Positions 37,405 through 48,114 are shown, counted from the first letter of the stretch. The stretch: 64,000 nt of DNA from Elmis aenea (GCA_947652605.1 OX393577.1:3534868-3598867); one strand, 5' to 3'. A program made the numbers and translations. Notes: generated from the letters alone by a model not told the origin.

Positions 37405-37858
37405 CTGTGGGGCTGGGTGTTAACTCTTTTGTAACAGTCCTCACTTGCAAATCGTATCTTTTAAACAACTCTACCAGTTTCCGCGATAGAAGGGATTTCG
37501 CATTGTTTACTGCTTTGATGTATTCGCGCGAACCGAACTTTTTTTCCGGCACAACCATTCCCACGTTTAAAACTACATGTTTTGAAGAAGTGGCAGGAGC
37601 AATAGGAGACTGGATTTGGTCGTCTTCATCTTCTTCTTCTTCTTCTTCGGGCGGGGTCGTTGTTGAAATTCTTGTGCTGCGCCCAGTGGCTGAGCCAACT
37701 CTTATGCCGTTTCCTCGCGCTCCAGCGCCAGTTTTGTTGCTAGTAATGCCAACTTTTAATCCACTTCCTCTCTGAACACTGCGATCCTTCCAGGCTGGAC
37801 CACCACTAACCACCAGCAATGCAAAAGCCACTGTTAAAAAAACCACAGATATCTGCAT
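37405..37858 (-). CDS. Nmdar2: First coding exon of an NMDA receptor subunit (GluN2-like)
   Basis: The exon encodes 151 complete codons plus one base. Residues 1-19 form a signal peptide (hydrophobic FLTVAFALLVVSG), consistent with a type I glutamate-gated cation channel. Residues 20-70 are Gly/Arg/Ser/Thr-rich with an N-glycosylation sequon (NKT, 41-43); 71-80 are an acidic run made by a GAA/GAG triplet tract. From about residue 95 the sequence ('VVLNVGMVVP', 'FGSREYIKAV', 'LTPSPT') fits the start of the amino-terminal domain of insect GluN2-type NMDA receptors. It ends CACAG|GTAAGA at 37405/37404, phase 1, and the leftover G suits the Ala or Glu that follows PSPT in the family. The family call is from recalled similarity, not a search. 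The remaining exons should lie to the left, probably outside the window. Confidence 0.7.
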
Positions 37859-38149
37859 TTTCTCTTATTTTGTTGTACAAAAACGCCTTATTAAGTATGC
37901 TGAATGGGTTTTCCATTTATCGTTTCTCTAGCGTTGACTATTTTAAAATCGCCAACTTGAAAATTTAAATTTTCATGTAAAAAAGTTTGCCAAAAGCTAA
38001 TACTCGAAAAGTTGTTACTAATTAGCCAACTGTCTGTTACTCTGTTGATATATGCCGTTTCGGTTGATAATACCATGAGTTCAACAAGTTTTCCTCATAT
38101 TTAGACGGGCAGATTTAAAACTTTCGAAAAGGTGGGAGTGTTAACAGTT
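37859..38149 (-). other. Probable 5' UTR of the receptor gene
   Basis: Lies directly upstream of the receptor ATG on the minus strand, between it and the CpG-rich block. No upstream exon was proven. Confidence 0.35.
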
Positions 38150-38275
38150 CGCTTAACGGATTTCCTCACGGTCGGGTATTCGCGCGTCGAACGCGAAGAT
38201 AAAACTGACGGAGAGCGTCGCTCGCTATGCGGAACTGCGTACCCGTTTGCCCAGTCTTGCGCACAACTCGAGATT
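38150..38275 (-). promoter_or_regulatory. CpG-rich block, candidate Nmdar2 promoter or 5' exon
   Basis: I count about 17 CpG dinucleotides in 120 bp (for example 'attcgcgcgtcgaacgcg'), far above the surrounding AT-rich sequence, 300-400 bp upstream of the receptor ATG. CpG-dense patches in such genomes often mark unmethylated promoters or first exons. Small ORFs on both strands here (38101-38346 minus, 38132-38332 plus) are side effects of the composition. No TATA box was identified. Confidence 0.4.
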
Positions 38276-38847
38276 TTTTTAATGCAGTCTAAAATAAAGG
38301 CGTCGACACTCATTTTCAAACTCAATTTATAAAATGCAAAGTGCAAACTTTAGATCATTACCTTGTTTACCTAACAGGAGAACATCTTCAAAAATCAACA
38401 AGACGTTAGCTTGAGTTATTCAGCTTCGAAGTTTGTTGGAAAACTGACGGTGGAAAATATGTTTCATAATTTCGAAAATTTCGTTTACGTTACACGTCAA
38501 TTGGTGAGTGCGTGAAAAGCGAAAAAAGTTTTAATTGAATTTATGATTTCACGGTGAAACACCTCGTGAAATTCAATAGGCCGAATTCGTTATTTACACT
38601 TGAATTTTAATACCATGCCAACTCCAATAAACCAGATCCTCAAAACGCGGACAGGAAATGTTTTTGATTTATCTGTCAAGAGTGGAAATGTTATTTTTCG
38701 TAGACCGTTAATATTCACAGTGAGTTATTTGTTCGACATGTATGCAGCGGTGCTGATCAAAGTTGAAATATTTAAAGCACTTATATCAATATAAGCTTTT
38801 GTATTCTAACCTCAGATTCAACATTTTTAAAACTGTCTTCTGATTAC
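38276..38847. other. No feature seen
   Basis: Intergenic AT-rich sequence. Two donor-like words on the minus strand near 38355-38375 could mark a 5' non-coding exon, but this is weak. Confidence 0.3.
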
Positions 38848-39645
38848 ACAGGCCGACACGGTTTTTGTTGTTTTGAATTTGATTGGTGTTATTTACTAAT
38901 TCGGTGGCGCTGATTACGAATCTGCTTTTGGTTTTTTCATATCACATCAGGTTTTCACGCAATTTTTTTTTAATACATTGTTTTTTGAATACTCATTAAT
39001 CTGTTTTTCATTTTGCTGAAAAACTTGATGAGATAGCAAAAAACTGCGTGTGCCATTGAATTCAGAGCATGTTACTTATATAAGAACAGCAATTCTAATA
39101 TAAATTATACATATACTTTTTTGTTTAAATAGTTTTGAAATTTAATGTTGTTTTTTGGAAAATCATTAATTTATTTATCCATTTTGTTGAAAAACTTGAT
39201 GTGATAGCAAAAATCTGTGTGCGTCATTGAATTCAGATCATGTGATTTATTTAAGAACAGCAATTATAGTTTGAATTGTGCAAATAGTTTGTTGTTTAGA
39301 TAATTTTGAAATAAATTCGTATTTTTAGAGACTCATCAATATTTTTTTTTCATTTTGCTGAAAACTTAATAAGATAGCAAAAATCTGTGTGTGCCAATTA
39401 ATTCAGAGCATGTTATTTGTATAAGAACAGCAATTCTAATATAAATTATCCAAACAGTTTTCTGTTTAGATAGTTTTGAAATTCAATTATGTGTTGTTTT
39501 TCTTTAAAAACTCAGTAATTTTGCTGAAAAACTTGATGTAATGGCGAAAAACTGTGTGTTCCATTGAATTCAGAGCATGTAATTTATATAAGAACAGTTA
39601 TCAAAATTAAAACAACTTTCACAAAGTTCTGAAATGTCGGCCTGT
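38848..39645. mobile_element. 798-bp inverted-repeat element carrying a tandem array
   Basis: Perfect 11-bp inverted ends, ACAGGCCGACA at 38848 and TGTCGGCCTGT ending at 39645, bracket a four-copy tandem repeat. No transposase is encoded. The target duplication is unclear. The structure matches MITE-like elements with internal minisatellites that are known from insects. Confidence 0.6.
38975..39612 (+). repeat. Four tandem copies of a ~171-bp unit
   Basis: The phrase 'cattttgctgaaaaacttg' or a close variant recurs at 39009, 39180, 39351 and about 39516, giving spacings of 171, 171 and 165 bp. Each unit also carries 'attcag(a)(t/g)catgt' and 'aagaacagcaatt' in the same order. The copies differ at roughly 10-15 percent of positions by eye. 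Confidence 0.85.
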
Positions 39646-40559
39646 TTTATTAGCTGCTATTTTTGAAATCCTTTTTGGACTTTTGCGTACAGTTAATACA
39701 TAAAATACGCAATCTAATTCATTGCACATCAGGTCAGACTTTACAAACCTTTCTAGATTTTGTAAGAAATAATAAATTATGAGAAAATACAGTTCGTTTT
39801 AGTTATTTTGCGCTGTATAATTATTAAATTGTAGTTGTAGCCAAAATGCCATGAAATTTAATCAAATTTTGTGGACATGCTTTAACGCTGGTCAACAATA
39901 AGCAGGCATAGGGTATTTCAATATATTTCTTGCTATTGAAAACTCCTAAGCTATGTAAGCTACGAAGCGAGTTATATGAACAAAAATGTGTAGAATTCCA
40001 AGTTCAAAAATGACCTGCTTTGATATTTAAAGATGAAACGGACAATCTAAAAAAAACATTATTACATTACTTCTTTTCTTTTATTTATTTACTTTTGTTT
40101 TTATAATGACTTTATAAAAATAGATACTTTTACATTAAGAAAATTTTGACAATAGTTCTCATATATTCTATAGCCTATACTACAGCATTTTCTTATGCGA
40201 CAGACCACTTTTTGCTTACCTTCGAACGTCGTATTGGATTCCCACACAATAAAAAAAAAAACGCTAATTGATATTATAAATAGTTTAGCAATTCAAAGTG
40301 GGCAACTTAGATCAATAGTCGATTCGACACCCGCCTTTTGTGTGGTTACAATAAGCGAAGTCGAAAAGATTGAATGCTTAAGCTTATAAGAACGCTATTA
40401 AGAGGATCCGATAAATTTGAAGTTTAATCTTGTACAGAGGGCACCACTAAACCATTTTTTATTATTGAAAGTTTATTAGGTTATTACTGTTGGAAATTAA
40501 AGTTCATTATCTAGTTTTAAGACTAAAAAACTGCGTCGTTCTTTATTTTCAGTAGTAAT
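39646..40559. other. No feature seen
   Basis: Intergenic, AT-rich; a 64-codon frame at 40195-40389 has no recognised motif. Confidence 0.3.
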
Positions 40560-41078
40560 GTGCATTGAAAATTATCGATAATTTTTGGTAAACATTCCCG
40601 AATGCAAGTTGAGCTGAAAAAACACGAAGTGCACTCGTGATTTTGTCTGATTCAACTTGCATAAGTGAAGATTTATCAAAAATTATAGATTATTTGCAAT
40701 GCACGAGTTATATGTTGTCAGAAAATTTCACCTAACCTACCAGTCAAATTAATGTATGTTACATCAAATTTTACAAGTACTGTCAGAGTGGTGCGTCAGG
40801 GGTGTGGTTTAATCTATATTAAAGTAACGCTACTGGTCGCCGAAATTCGTCAAAAAATTATCAAGACGAAAATATTTAATTCCCTCTCCAAATTTATATG
40901 TTCAACTAATCACGAACTCAGATTTCTTAGAAACGACCAATAAACGCATGAAAATCTGTTAATTGCGAAAAGGATATTATCAGTGTATGATTATGTTTAT
41001 GGGTCGTTTCTAGGAAATCTGAGTTTGTTATTGGTTTAAAACGCAGATTTGACAGGAGGATCAACGTCTGCCAGGGGA
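40560..41078 (+). repeat. Foldback repeat family G, copy 3 (most complete)
   Basis: Runs from 'gtgcattgaaaattatcg' through 'gtcaggggtgtgg' to a terminal hairpin: the arm 'aactcagatttcttagaaac' near 40917 is complementary to 'gtttctaggaaatctgagtt' near 41009, around a loop of about 40 nt. A weaker third arm follows at about 41110-41160. Confidence 0.7.
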
Positions 41079-42159
41079 ATGTAAAATTATTACCGTGTAA
41101 TAATGCTCCTATTGGTAGTCTCTAGAAGATTTAAGATTAGTGATTGGTTAAAAACGCAAATTTGGCAGGTGAAGTAATTTTCATTGTGTAAAATAAATAA
41201 TACTCTTACTTTTTTGCTTATCTTAAACGCACAATGGCTTTCAAAATTGTATATTTATGTGGGAAATTGTCTTTCCAAATAATCAACTAAGTATTTCTTA
41301 GCGTTTGACTATACTGCAAAAGAATTCCAAAGTGTGTTCAATATTTACAACACATGGCACAATACGTAATAAAGCATGCCGGATACATATTATGTCGAAA
41401 ACAATTAAACTTTGCTTGAAGTTAATATAAAAGGCCGTAAACAACAACAACTTTCGAGAGTGATGGTCATGTGACAATGTAGAGTTTATGCGTAATATGT
41501 AGCAATTCGTCTTGGCCGACCTTTTCACCCCATTCAAATTTCCGATGCGAGAGACGCAGCCCTGCCATATTTTATTCTTTACCGATGACAGTCCAACTTT
41601 CTGTTCACAATACTACGAATTCATATCTCAAACTCCTCGCTGAAATACAATAGGAATAATATTTGTACTCAAAATACAAGCTAAATAAAGAAACAGTAAT
41701 AAAACATTGAAATGATAGAAGATATATGAGCAACGAAAAATATATTTAAGTCTGGAGCAGGATTAGTCAACTATGAAGAATATGTTTTTTAGAATGTAAG
41801 GGTGTGCCGGGTAAATTGTCCCAGTTTTTTAACATATGTATTTCTAGACAAACCGCTTTGTATTTATTACGAAATATATACAAGAGAATGTTTTTTTTTT
41901 TGTTTTGCAATTTTATTTCACAAGAATTAAAGTGTTCTTTTGGCTTCTATTGACAGAAACTGGTCGACTACCATTATTATTTATCATTTATGCTTCCTTC
42001 TTAAAAAGTTTCACGTTATAGTACTTAAAAGAAACTTAAAAACAATTAAATGAATTAATCATATGATTACAAATAAAAGGTGGTATTTAAAAAATCGTAA
42101 TTTGCTTTAAATTTATGGTTTACTTGTAAAATTTCCGTCAATTTAAGTGTGCATACATT
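41079..42159. other. No assigned feature
   Basis: Intergenic. 'gggtaaattgtcccag' near 41808 resembles the ends of the GGGGAAGG-type element at 57.5 kb but no element could be delimited. Confidence 0.3.
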
Positions 42160-43330
42160 TGCTACATCTAAACCCTAGAAAGGCACCAGGTTACGATCTA
42201 ATCTGGAAAAGTTTTAAGAAAATCACCCAATGAAGGAACTAGACATACTATACAAAATCAAACACATGTAACCGAGCAATCAATACCAAATTATAAAATC
42301 CTTTCTCACCAAACGCTATTTCTATGTAAAGCAAATAATGAACAAACCTCCCTATTTGACATAAAAGCAGGAGTGCCTCAAGGAAGGGTTTTAGGTCCAG
42401 TGCTATATTTATTGTACACGGCTGACTTACCAACTACTACTAACATAGTAGTTGCCACATTTGCCGACGATACTGCTATATTGGCAAGCCATTGTGACCC
42501 TGTTACAGCCACACATCGCCTGCAAGAAAGTATTAACCACATCCAACACTGGCTAAAAAATGGCGCGTGATAGCAAATGAAACAAAATCGGTAGATGTTA
42601 CGTTTACGATGAAAAGAGACAGTTGTCCACCAATAACATTAAATAACCAAACGCTTCCACAACAAACTAGCGCAAAGTATCTTGGTATACACTTAGATCG
42701 ACGACTAACATGGAAGCCCCACATCGTTGCCAAACACAAACAACTTAATTTCAAGTTCAAACAGCTCTACTGGCTTCTTGGTCAAAATTCGTAACTGACC
42801 ACAGAAAACAAGCTTCTGGTGTATAAAACTATACTTAAGCCCATCTGGACATGGAATTCAGCTTTGGGGATCAACAAGTTCATCAAATAATATTGAAATA
42901 CTCCAAACGTTTCAGTCGAAAACGCTACGCACTATAGCCAAAGTTCCGTGGTATATGTCGAACAAACTCTTTCGTAGTGACTTTAATATAAGTACAGTGC
43001 GCGAAGAAATTACAAACTATAGTAAAAAATACCAACACCGTTTGGAAGTGTATCCTAATTTAAGTGCTTTAATTCTGCTAGACAATAGTGCGGCGGTTAA
43101 AACGTTTTAAACCATTGGATTTAAGTTTTAGATTTACCTAATTCTAGTAATCTAAGTGACTCTTAACTAGTAACCAACTCTTAACTATTAAGCAGGTAAC
43201 AAGTTAGTTAAGTACAATATATTAGGCTGCTGTCACTGGACAGTAAACCTTCTCATGTCTAAATTGTCAAGAAATTTGCTTATTGCTTCATAGTGAGCAG
43301 ATTGCAAATAAGAAGTTTAAAAAAAAAAAT
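42160..43330 (+). pseudogene. jockey-type LINE ORF2 fragment with intact FADD box
   Basis: It starts with 'NPRKAPGYDLI', the fingers motif of jockey-clade reverse transcriptases, then jumps by internal deletion to 'DIKAGVPQGRVLGPVLY' and the catalytic FADD (42460-42471). A frame change near 42570 leads to 'SAKYLGIHLDRRLTWKPH', 'YKTILKPIW' and 'EILQTFQSKTLRTI'. The coding part ends near 43110, followed by a short 3' UTR and a poly(A) tail at about 43318-43328. The catalytic residues survive, but the 5' truncation, internal deletion and frameshifts make it inactive. Confidence 0.85.
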
Positions 43331-43384
43331 TTGCTTTATTAAAAATTACCCATCTGTTGTTTCTTATATTATTTTCTAAAAAGT

Positions 43385-43640
43385 TTTGTTTTAACTTTAA
43401 CACACTTCGAAAAGTATGTACATCAAACATTAAAAGGAAAACAAAGTTGAGATTATTCCAAAGCAATGTAGAAAGTGTTCCACCATATGGTTCGAAGACC
43501 TGGAAAAAAAGCAAAAACTATTTTAAAAATGCAAATTTTTATAAACAGGTGTATCCGAATCATTTCTAGAATCTCTTGGTCTGAATAAAAGAGTAATGAA
43601 CAGCGCTATGGCTATGGAGTATGACGAAAGAAGTAAAACA
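43385..43640 (+). pseudogene. LINE ORF2 C-terminal fragment
   Basis: 'RKTKLRLFQSNVESVPPYG' followed by the altered 'SKTW' is the thumb-to-C-terminal segment of a non-jockey LINE. After a frameshift at about 43527 it continues as 'QIFINRCIRIISRISW' and then 'SNEQRYG'. It begins 55 bp after the jockey poly(A), so the jockey copy may have inserted beside or into this older relic. Confidence 0.7.
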
Positions 43641-43765
43641 AAACATAACATAGATAAGATAAACGATAATTGACCCTTTCAGTCCTGACTGATTTAGTTT
43701 TTATTATTATAACTCTGTGTGAATATTTTTTGGTGATATGACAGTGTGGATCAGAAATTGTGTAC

Positions 43766-44017
43766 TTACTCTATAGCTTCATTGTTTATTGTTATATTTG
43801 ACCGTATTGTTTCATCTCCTATGAACGCAATTACCGTTGTTTCCTCTGTCAATATCCTTAAAGCATGTGTTTCCATGATCTTATTTAATTCATAAGCGGA
43901 TATCTGGAGTGCACCTCCATCTTTGGCTATGGGTACTTCTTCGTCAGCAAGAAGTAATGTTTTTAAATATTTAGGCCTGTTTAGGTGCCGAATATAACAG
44001 TTATTTCCTACACCCAT
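43766..44017 (-). pseudogene. LINE reverse transcriptase fragment, FADD box lost
   Basis: The 83-codon frame covers the RT catalytic loop and the next helices: 'LLLADEEVPIAKD' stands where FADDxVIIAxD is expected, so the FADD reads LADE. It is followed by 'ALQISAYELNKI', 'EETTVIAFIG' and 'ITINNEAIE', a common LINE arrangement before the YLG motif. It breaks off at both ends. Confidence 0.75.
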
Positions 44018-45129
44018 AGTAGTAACACGTCAACTATATGAAAATTGGAAAGCACTGAGGATAAGCTACACCCTTTGTATTATACAATCTATTATTAAGT
44101 TAAAATTACAATACTAAATTATTTTATTGTTATTATTTATAGCAGAACAGTATTTTAGAGAATTTTTTTCTAATCTTAGTTAATTTTAAGACAAAATATT
44201 AAAGTATTATAGTTTCGAAAAGAAAAAAACATAACCTTTTTAATAAAATTTATATCAAAAGGTCTTTGTAATTTAAAAAAAATGGAATTATGTCATTTTA
44301 TAGTTTGTAAAAGTGGGCACAACTTTTATTGAGAAAGTTTTTTGTATGAACAACTTAGGATTCAAAGTTTTTCTTCTGTGTCTCGTATGCCATGGTTTTT
44401 TTTTTTTGTAATGAAAGAATCGCTTAGTATTTGTTGTTCTGTACTTAAATTAACTTACTACAAAGCGATTTTTCTAAAACACCTATAAAATCTAACAAAA
44501 GCTTAAATAAAGAAAGATATGGTTGCTGGTAACGTGTCTCTCAAATAGAAGAGAAAAAAATTCATTACAAATTTATGAACTATGTATATACATACAAAAA
44601 AAGAACCTTCAAGTCTGTGAAAAACATGGTTGAACGAAATATCGTATCTACAGAAAGCAAAAGTGTTTTGATGGAGTTATTTATTTATGAGATATTTCAT
44701 AAAACATGCTATTTTAACATTCACGAAATGAAAATTGTATACATTATTAATCTTAAGTGAGTGTAAGAAGTCCATTGCGCCAGTCGTATGTGAAACTTGA
44801 ATTTTTGTCCAAAGTGTTTAAAGAAATTGAGATACTAAAACTTGATATTCCCTAAAGCTAGCAATTAAAGTGTTTGAAATGTGCTGTTACAAAACTGTAT
44901 TCCTTATTAAAGAAATACTTTTCTCCACTCTCGTTATTTAGTTCTTTAGTACTATACTGCTGTTTCTAAAAAACCCAAAATTTTCCACAAAATCTACGTT
45001 TTGTTATAATTTCCTTAAACATCCCAAGTTGTTGACTAACTAAAATTGTTTTTCTATTTGTATAATTTTCGAAGTATCCTTATTGGTATCGCCATTTATT
45101 TCAACAACTTAAATATCTGTAAAAGTATA
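44018..45129. other. No feature seen
   Basis: Intergenic, AT-rich; the 61-codon frame at 44575-44760 has no recognised motif. Confidence 0.3.
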
Positions 45130-45780
45130 CAGGGTGAGTCACGACGGACGTCCCGGAGTTTTATGAGGATACGGCATATATTCTCCAACTTCTGTCACAG
45201 TTAGATTATGTAAGTCAATCAGGGCTACATTTTAAAAATATTTTCAAACATACAGGGTGCTCCAAAAAAGAGTGGCATATCAAAGTTATACTTTTTCTTA
45301 TGGAACACCCTGTATATTTTTACATTTTTGGATTCTGCTTTAAATTTACTTTAAAAAATGTAAAAAGTTGTGTGGGTCTAAAGTCTACTGTTTTCGTGAA
45401 AATTCCATTATCATGAAAATACAGTACTTTCTAAAATTTTCAACATTTAAAAACTTTGTAAAGTTTTAAGAAATTCGCTTAAATGTTAGATTTACAATAG
45501 ATTATTTAACACTTTGCACTACCTACATTTTTAAAATATTATACAGGGCGTTTTTTACGCTTGGTCAAACTTGTGAAACTTTAAACATCGATCACTCATA
45601 TATATATTATATTTTTTTACACAGTCTTATAGAAAATTTATTGTCTTGCTAAAATATTAAGGCTGTTTTTCCACCTCAAATTGATATTTTCCGAGATATC
45701 GCGATTTTGTTTTTAATTTTTAGGGCAACGTAATATTTTCGAGTAGGCTATGAAGGCAGACGGCGGTAATTTGAAATCAT
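45130..45780. repeat. Cluster of mariner-type MITE ends
   Basis: Terminus-like words CAGGGTGAGTCACGACGGAC (45130), CAGGGTGCTCC (45253), GGAACACCCTG (ending 45312) and CAGGGCGTTTTTTACGC (near 45544) lie close together, mostly next to TA. The stretch appears to be built from overlapping short TA-flanked elements. Confidence 0.5.
45253..45312. mobile_element. 60-bp TA-flanked miniature element
   Basis: CAGGGTGCTCCAAAAAAGAG at the left and, reversed, CAGGGTGTTCCATAAGAAAA at the right; TA on both sides (45251-45252, 45313-45314). Unusually short for a complete MITE, so it may be two abutting ends after an internal deletion. Confidence 0.5.
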
Positions 45781-45859
45781 TAAAATGAAATTATAGTAAA
45801 ATTAAATATCGTGAAGATGTGCATACTTTAAAGGTACACTAACCCCTCCTCACCATAAA

Positions 45860-46229
45860 ACAGAATTCTTCAAAAAGTGTTTTTCATATACAATTACCAA
45901 AATTTATAACAGTATAGACCCTTTATTTAAAGGTTTACCTTTGAACTTATTTAAAATTAAATTTCATAAACACCTACTGCTATCGTCATTCAACTAGTTT
46001 CTTGCTGGTAAGTGTCGGGCCACGTCGGTTCAGTGCTGCAACACGTCAATATGTTTATGTGCTTGTTGTATTCAGCTTCAAGGTTGGGTGGCAGAACAGC
46101 TGTCTTGTGGACAACGCTGAACCCCGCCTTCCGATTTTCCCCAAAAAAAAAATTCTTTTTTATTTGTTGTATTTTGTATATTTAAAAATGTGGAAATAAA
46201 GCCGTATATTATTATTATTATTATTATTA
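45860..46229 (+). pseudogene. LINE 3' end with (ATT)n tail
   Basis: The last codons of ORF2 are recognisable ('YNSIDPLFKGLPLNLFKI', then 'KFHKHLL'), matching the closing 'LWNSLP...FK..LK..L' region of jockey/CR1-type elements. A 3' UTR of about 230 bp ends AATAAAGCC and an (ATT)n run at 46206-46229. The short frame at 46002-46199 is within this UTR. Confidence 0.65.
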
Positions 46230-46359
46230 AAACATAAAAACAAGAAAGATATAATTTTATTTATTGCCTACGCATTTTTGACATTTTTTTGTAATGAAGA
46301 TATGGTTTTACCAATCTTACGTTTAAATAAAGGTTTCTTAAAATTATTTATATATAAGA

Positions 46360-46740
46360 AGTAAGACTGAGAAGAAACAAAGAAACTGAGGAGGAACTTG
46401 GAGGAGAAATTATCGTTAGACACAATAAAGCACAACGATTACGAAGAACAGGACACATCATGAGAAGAAAACCAACCGAAATTATCAGGAGGATCCGTAT
46501 TTGGTCCAGGAGGAGACGCCCTGGAGAAAGACACAAAGGCATTGGAAATAAATGACTGGAAATCGAAATGCAAAGATAGAAAGGAATTGGAGAAAATAGC
46601 AGAGGCGGCCAGGACCAACAACAAGCTTTGAAAATCAAAGGGAGGACCGATCCACCTCAATAAATGGATTTAAAAAAAACGCCTGGGCGTTAGCCATAAT
46701 CCTAAAGATTATATGGCTCAATGAACTTTATGTAATATTA
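46360..46740 (+). pseudogene. LINE ORF2 C-terminal relic
   Basis: 'AQRLRRTGHIMRR', a 'RRRRPGERH' segment and, after a frame change, 'NDWKSKCKDRKELEKIAEA' correspond to the 'GHxxRM...RRRGRP...W...A.DR..W' tail of an RTE-like LINE. The 3' UTR follows. The minus-strand ORFs at 46348-46660 are its antisense. Confidence 0.65.
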
Positions 46741-47269
46741 TTAGCAAATGTAAACCTTTGATTCAGACGCTTAAAAAACAAACCCTTAATCCAGCACCTT
46801 CAATTATCTTAGAATAACAGTTTTTATGTCTAACTAGGGTATAATTAATTCATCTGGCTTAACAATTTACACAGAAAACCCTCAACATGCAAATATACCA
46901 TTCAAATCATACAACAAACCACGTCTTAGTTAGGTATGATAATAAAATGATAACATTGGATTATTGTTCGGTAGATTAAATCTGAAATTTCATAGTCGTA
47001 AAGACTTAAGGCCAAGCTTACGGTTGTAATCAGATTACGTATAATGAAATATTGATATGCAAACATACGCAAACAAAAATAATTTACATACAAAATTAAT
47101 CGCAGTGCCTTTAACAATTAGTGACAAACTAATAGCTTGTAATTGAAATTAATCGAACATGATGATATGACATTTAAAAAAAGGGATGTATAATTTAAAT
47201 ACTTACTTTTAATTTAATAAAGTATATTATGCACTGAGTAAATTACTCAGAAATCTCAAAAAAAAACAA
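46741..47269. other. No feature seen
   Basis: Intergenic, AT-rich. Confidence 0.3.
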
Positions 47270-47500
47270 AAATGGTAGTATATAAATCAATCTACAGAAC
47301 AATTCTCACAAATGGCTGCGAAACATGGGTTTTATCAAAAAAGACAAGAGTAAAATTAGAGCAGCCGAGATGAAATACTTAAGAAGGGTGAAACGAGTGA
47401 AAAAAAAAGATAGAATTAAAAATGTCCAAATAAGAGAAGAATTAAAGATAGAATCCACAGAAGATTCATAGAACAAAGACAACTTGGATAGTGGGGACAC
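47270..47500 (+). pseudogene. LINE ORF2 thumb/C-terminal relic
   Basis: 'YRTILTNGCETWVLSKK' followed, after a frame change, by 'RAAEMKYLRRVKRV', 'DRIKNVQIREEL' and a closing 'RQLG..GH' is the standard tail of a non-LTR ORF2. Several stops. It abuts the piggyBac fragment directly. Confidence 0.7.
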
Positions 47501-47766
47501 CTGACTTGTTCAAATTGCAACAAACGTATTTGTAAATCTCATGTAAGATATTTATGCCCTATCTGTAAAATATAATACATTTTGTATTATAAAACATTTA
47601 TTATTGTCAATATAATGCAAATTATTTATAATTATCTTAAAATTGTTTATTGAATTTAGTACTACTTATGTTTAATAAAATAATAACTCGTGGAATCCAT
47701 TTGTTTTTTATATTCTATGACCCAAAAGACAACCAGCGCGTCGTGTAACGAAGGAAAACAGCAGGG
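47501..47766 (+). mobile_element. 3' end of a piggyBac element
   Basis: Positions 47507-47575 encode the last 22 residues of a transposase-like protein with the spacing C-x2-C-x4-C-x2-H-x4-C-x2-C and a stop, which fits the cysteine-rich C-terminal finger of piggyBac transposases. About 190 bp of 3' non-coding sequence follow, ending CAGGG at 47766 directly before TTAA (47767-47770), the piggyBac target site. The rest of the transposase is missing; its place is taken by the LINE relic. The end lies 238 bp before the coiled-coil gene's ATG. Confidence 0.6.
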
Positions 47767-48004
47767 TTAAAAACCTTAAATTACGTTATGCCACATATTA
47801 ATGAAACATATTAATGATACATCCTCGTCAATGTCAATCTAAAATACCAAACTAAACTTGCAATCCCTAAAGGTCGGTACGCCTGAAAATAAATATACGT
47901 AACTTATCAGATCTAGAACTCCGCCATCAAATAACTTTTCCAATATAATGTACGACGCAGTATATCTTGTTTAAAATACTTAGTTCTTGTCAAAAGTGAT
48001 TACG

Positions 48005-48114
48005 ATGGACGTCGGTAATAAACCATCGAGATTGTTTCAAGACCTACTTAATCTCGAGAAGGATTTCAAATACAACATAGGTTTACTGAAGATAAGAGAT
48101 ACTGAAATCGACAG
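48005..48114 (+). CDS. Coiled-coil gene, exon 1
   Basis: Encodes 36 codons plus two bases (MDVGNKPSRLFQDLLNLEKD is the start) and ends D-|AG at the donor GTAAAT. The first in-frame ATG lies in a good Kozak context. No clear promoter motif was found in the 238 bp between it and the piggyBac end. Confidence 0.7.

Noticed and set aside
37314..37775. 153-codon plus-strand ORF
   Set aside because: Antisense of the receptor exon; its Ser/Phe-rich content comes from the triplet tract and the codons of the opposite strand.
46348..46660. Two overlapping minus-strand ORFs
   Set aside because: Antisense of the LINE C-terminal relic at 46360-46740.
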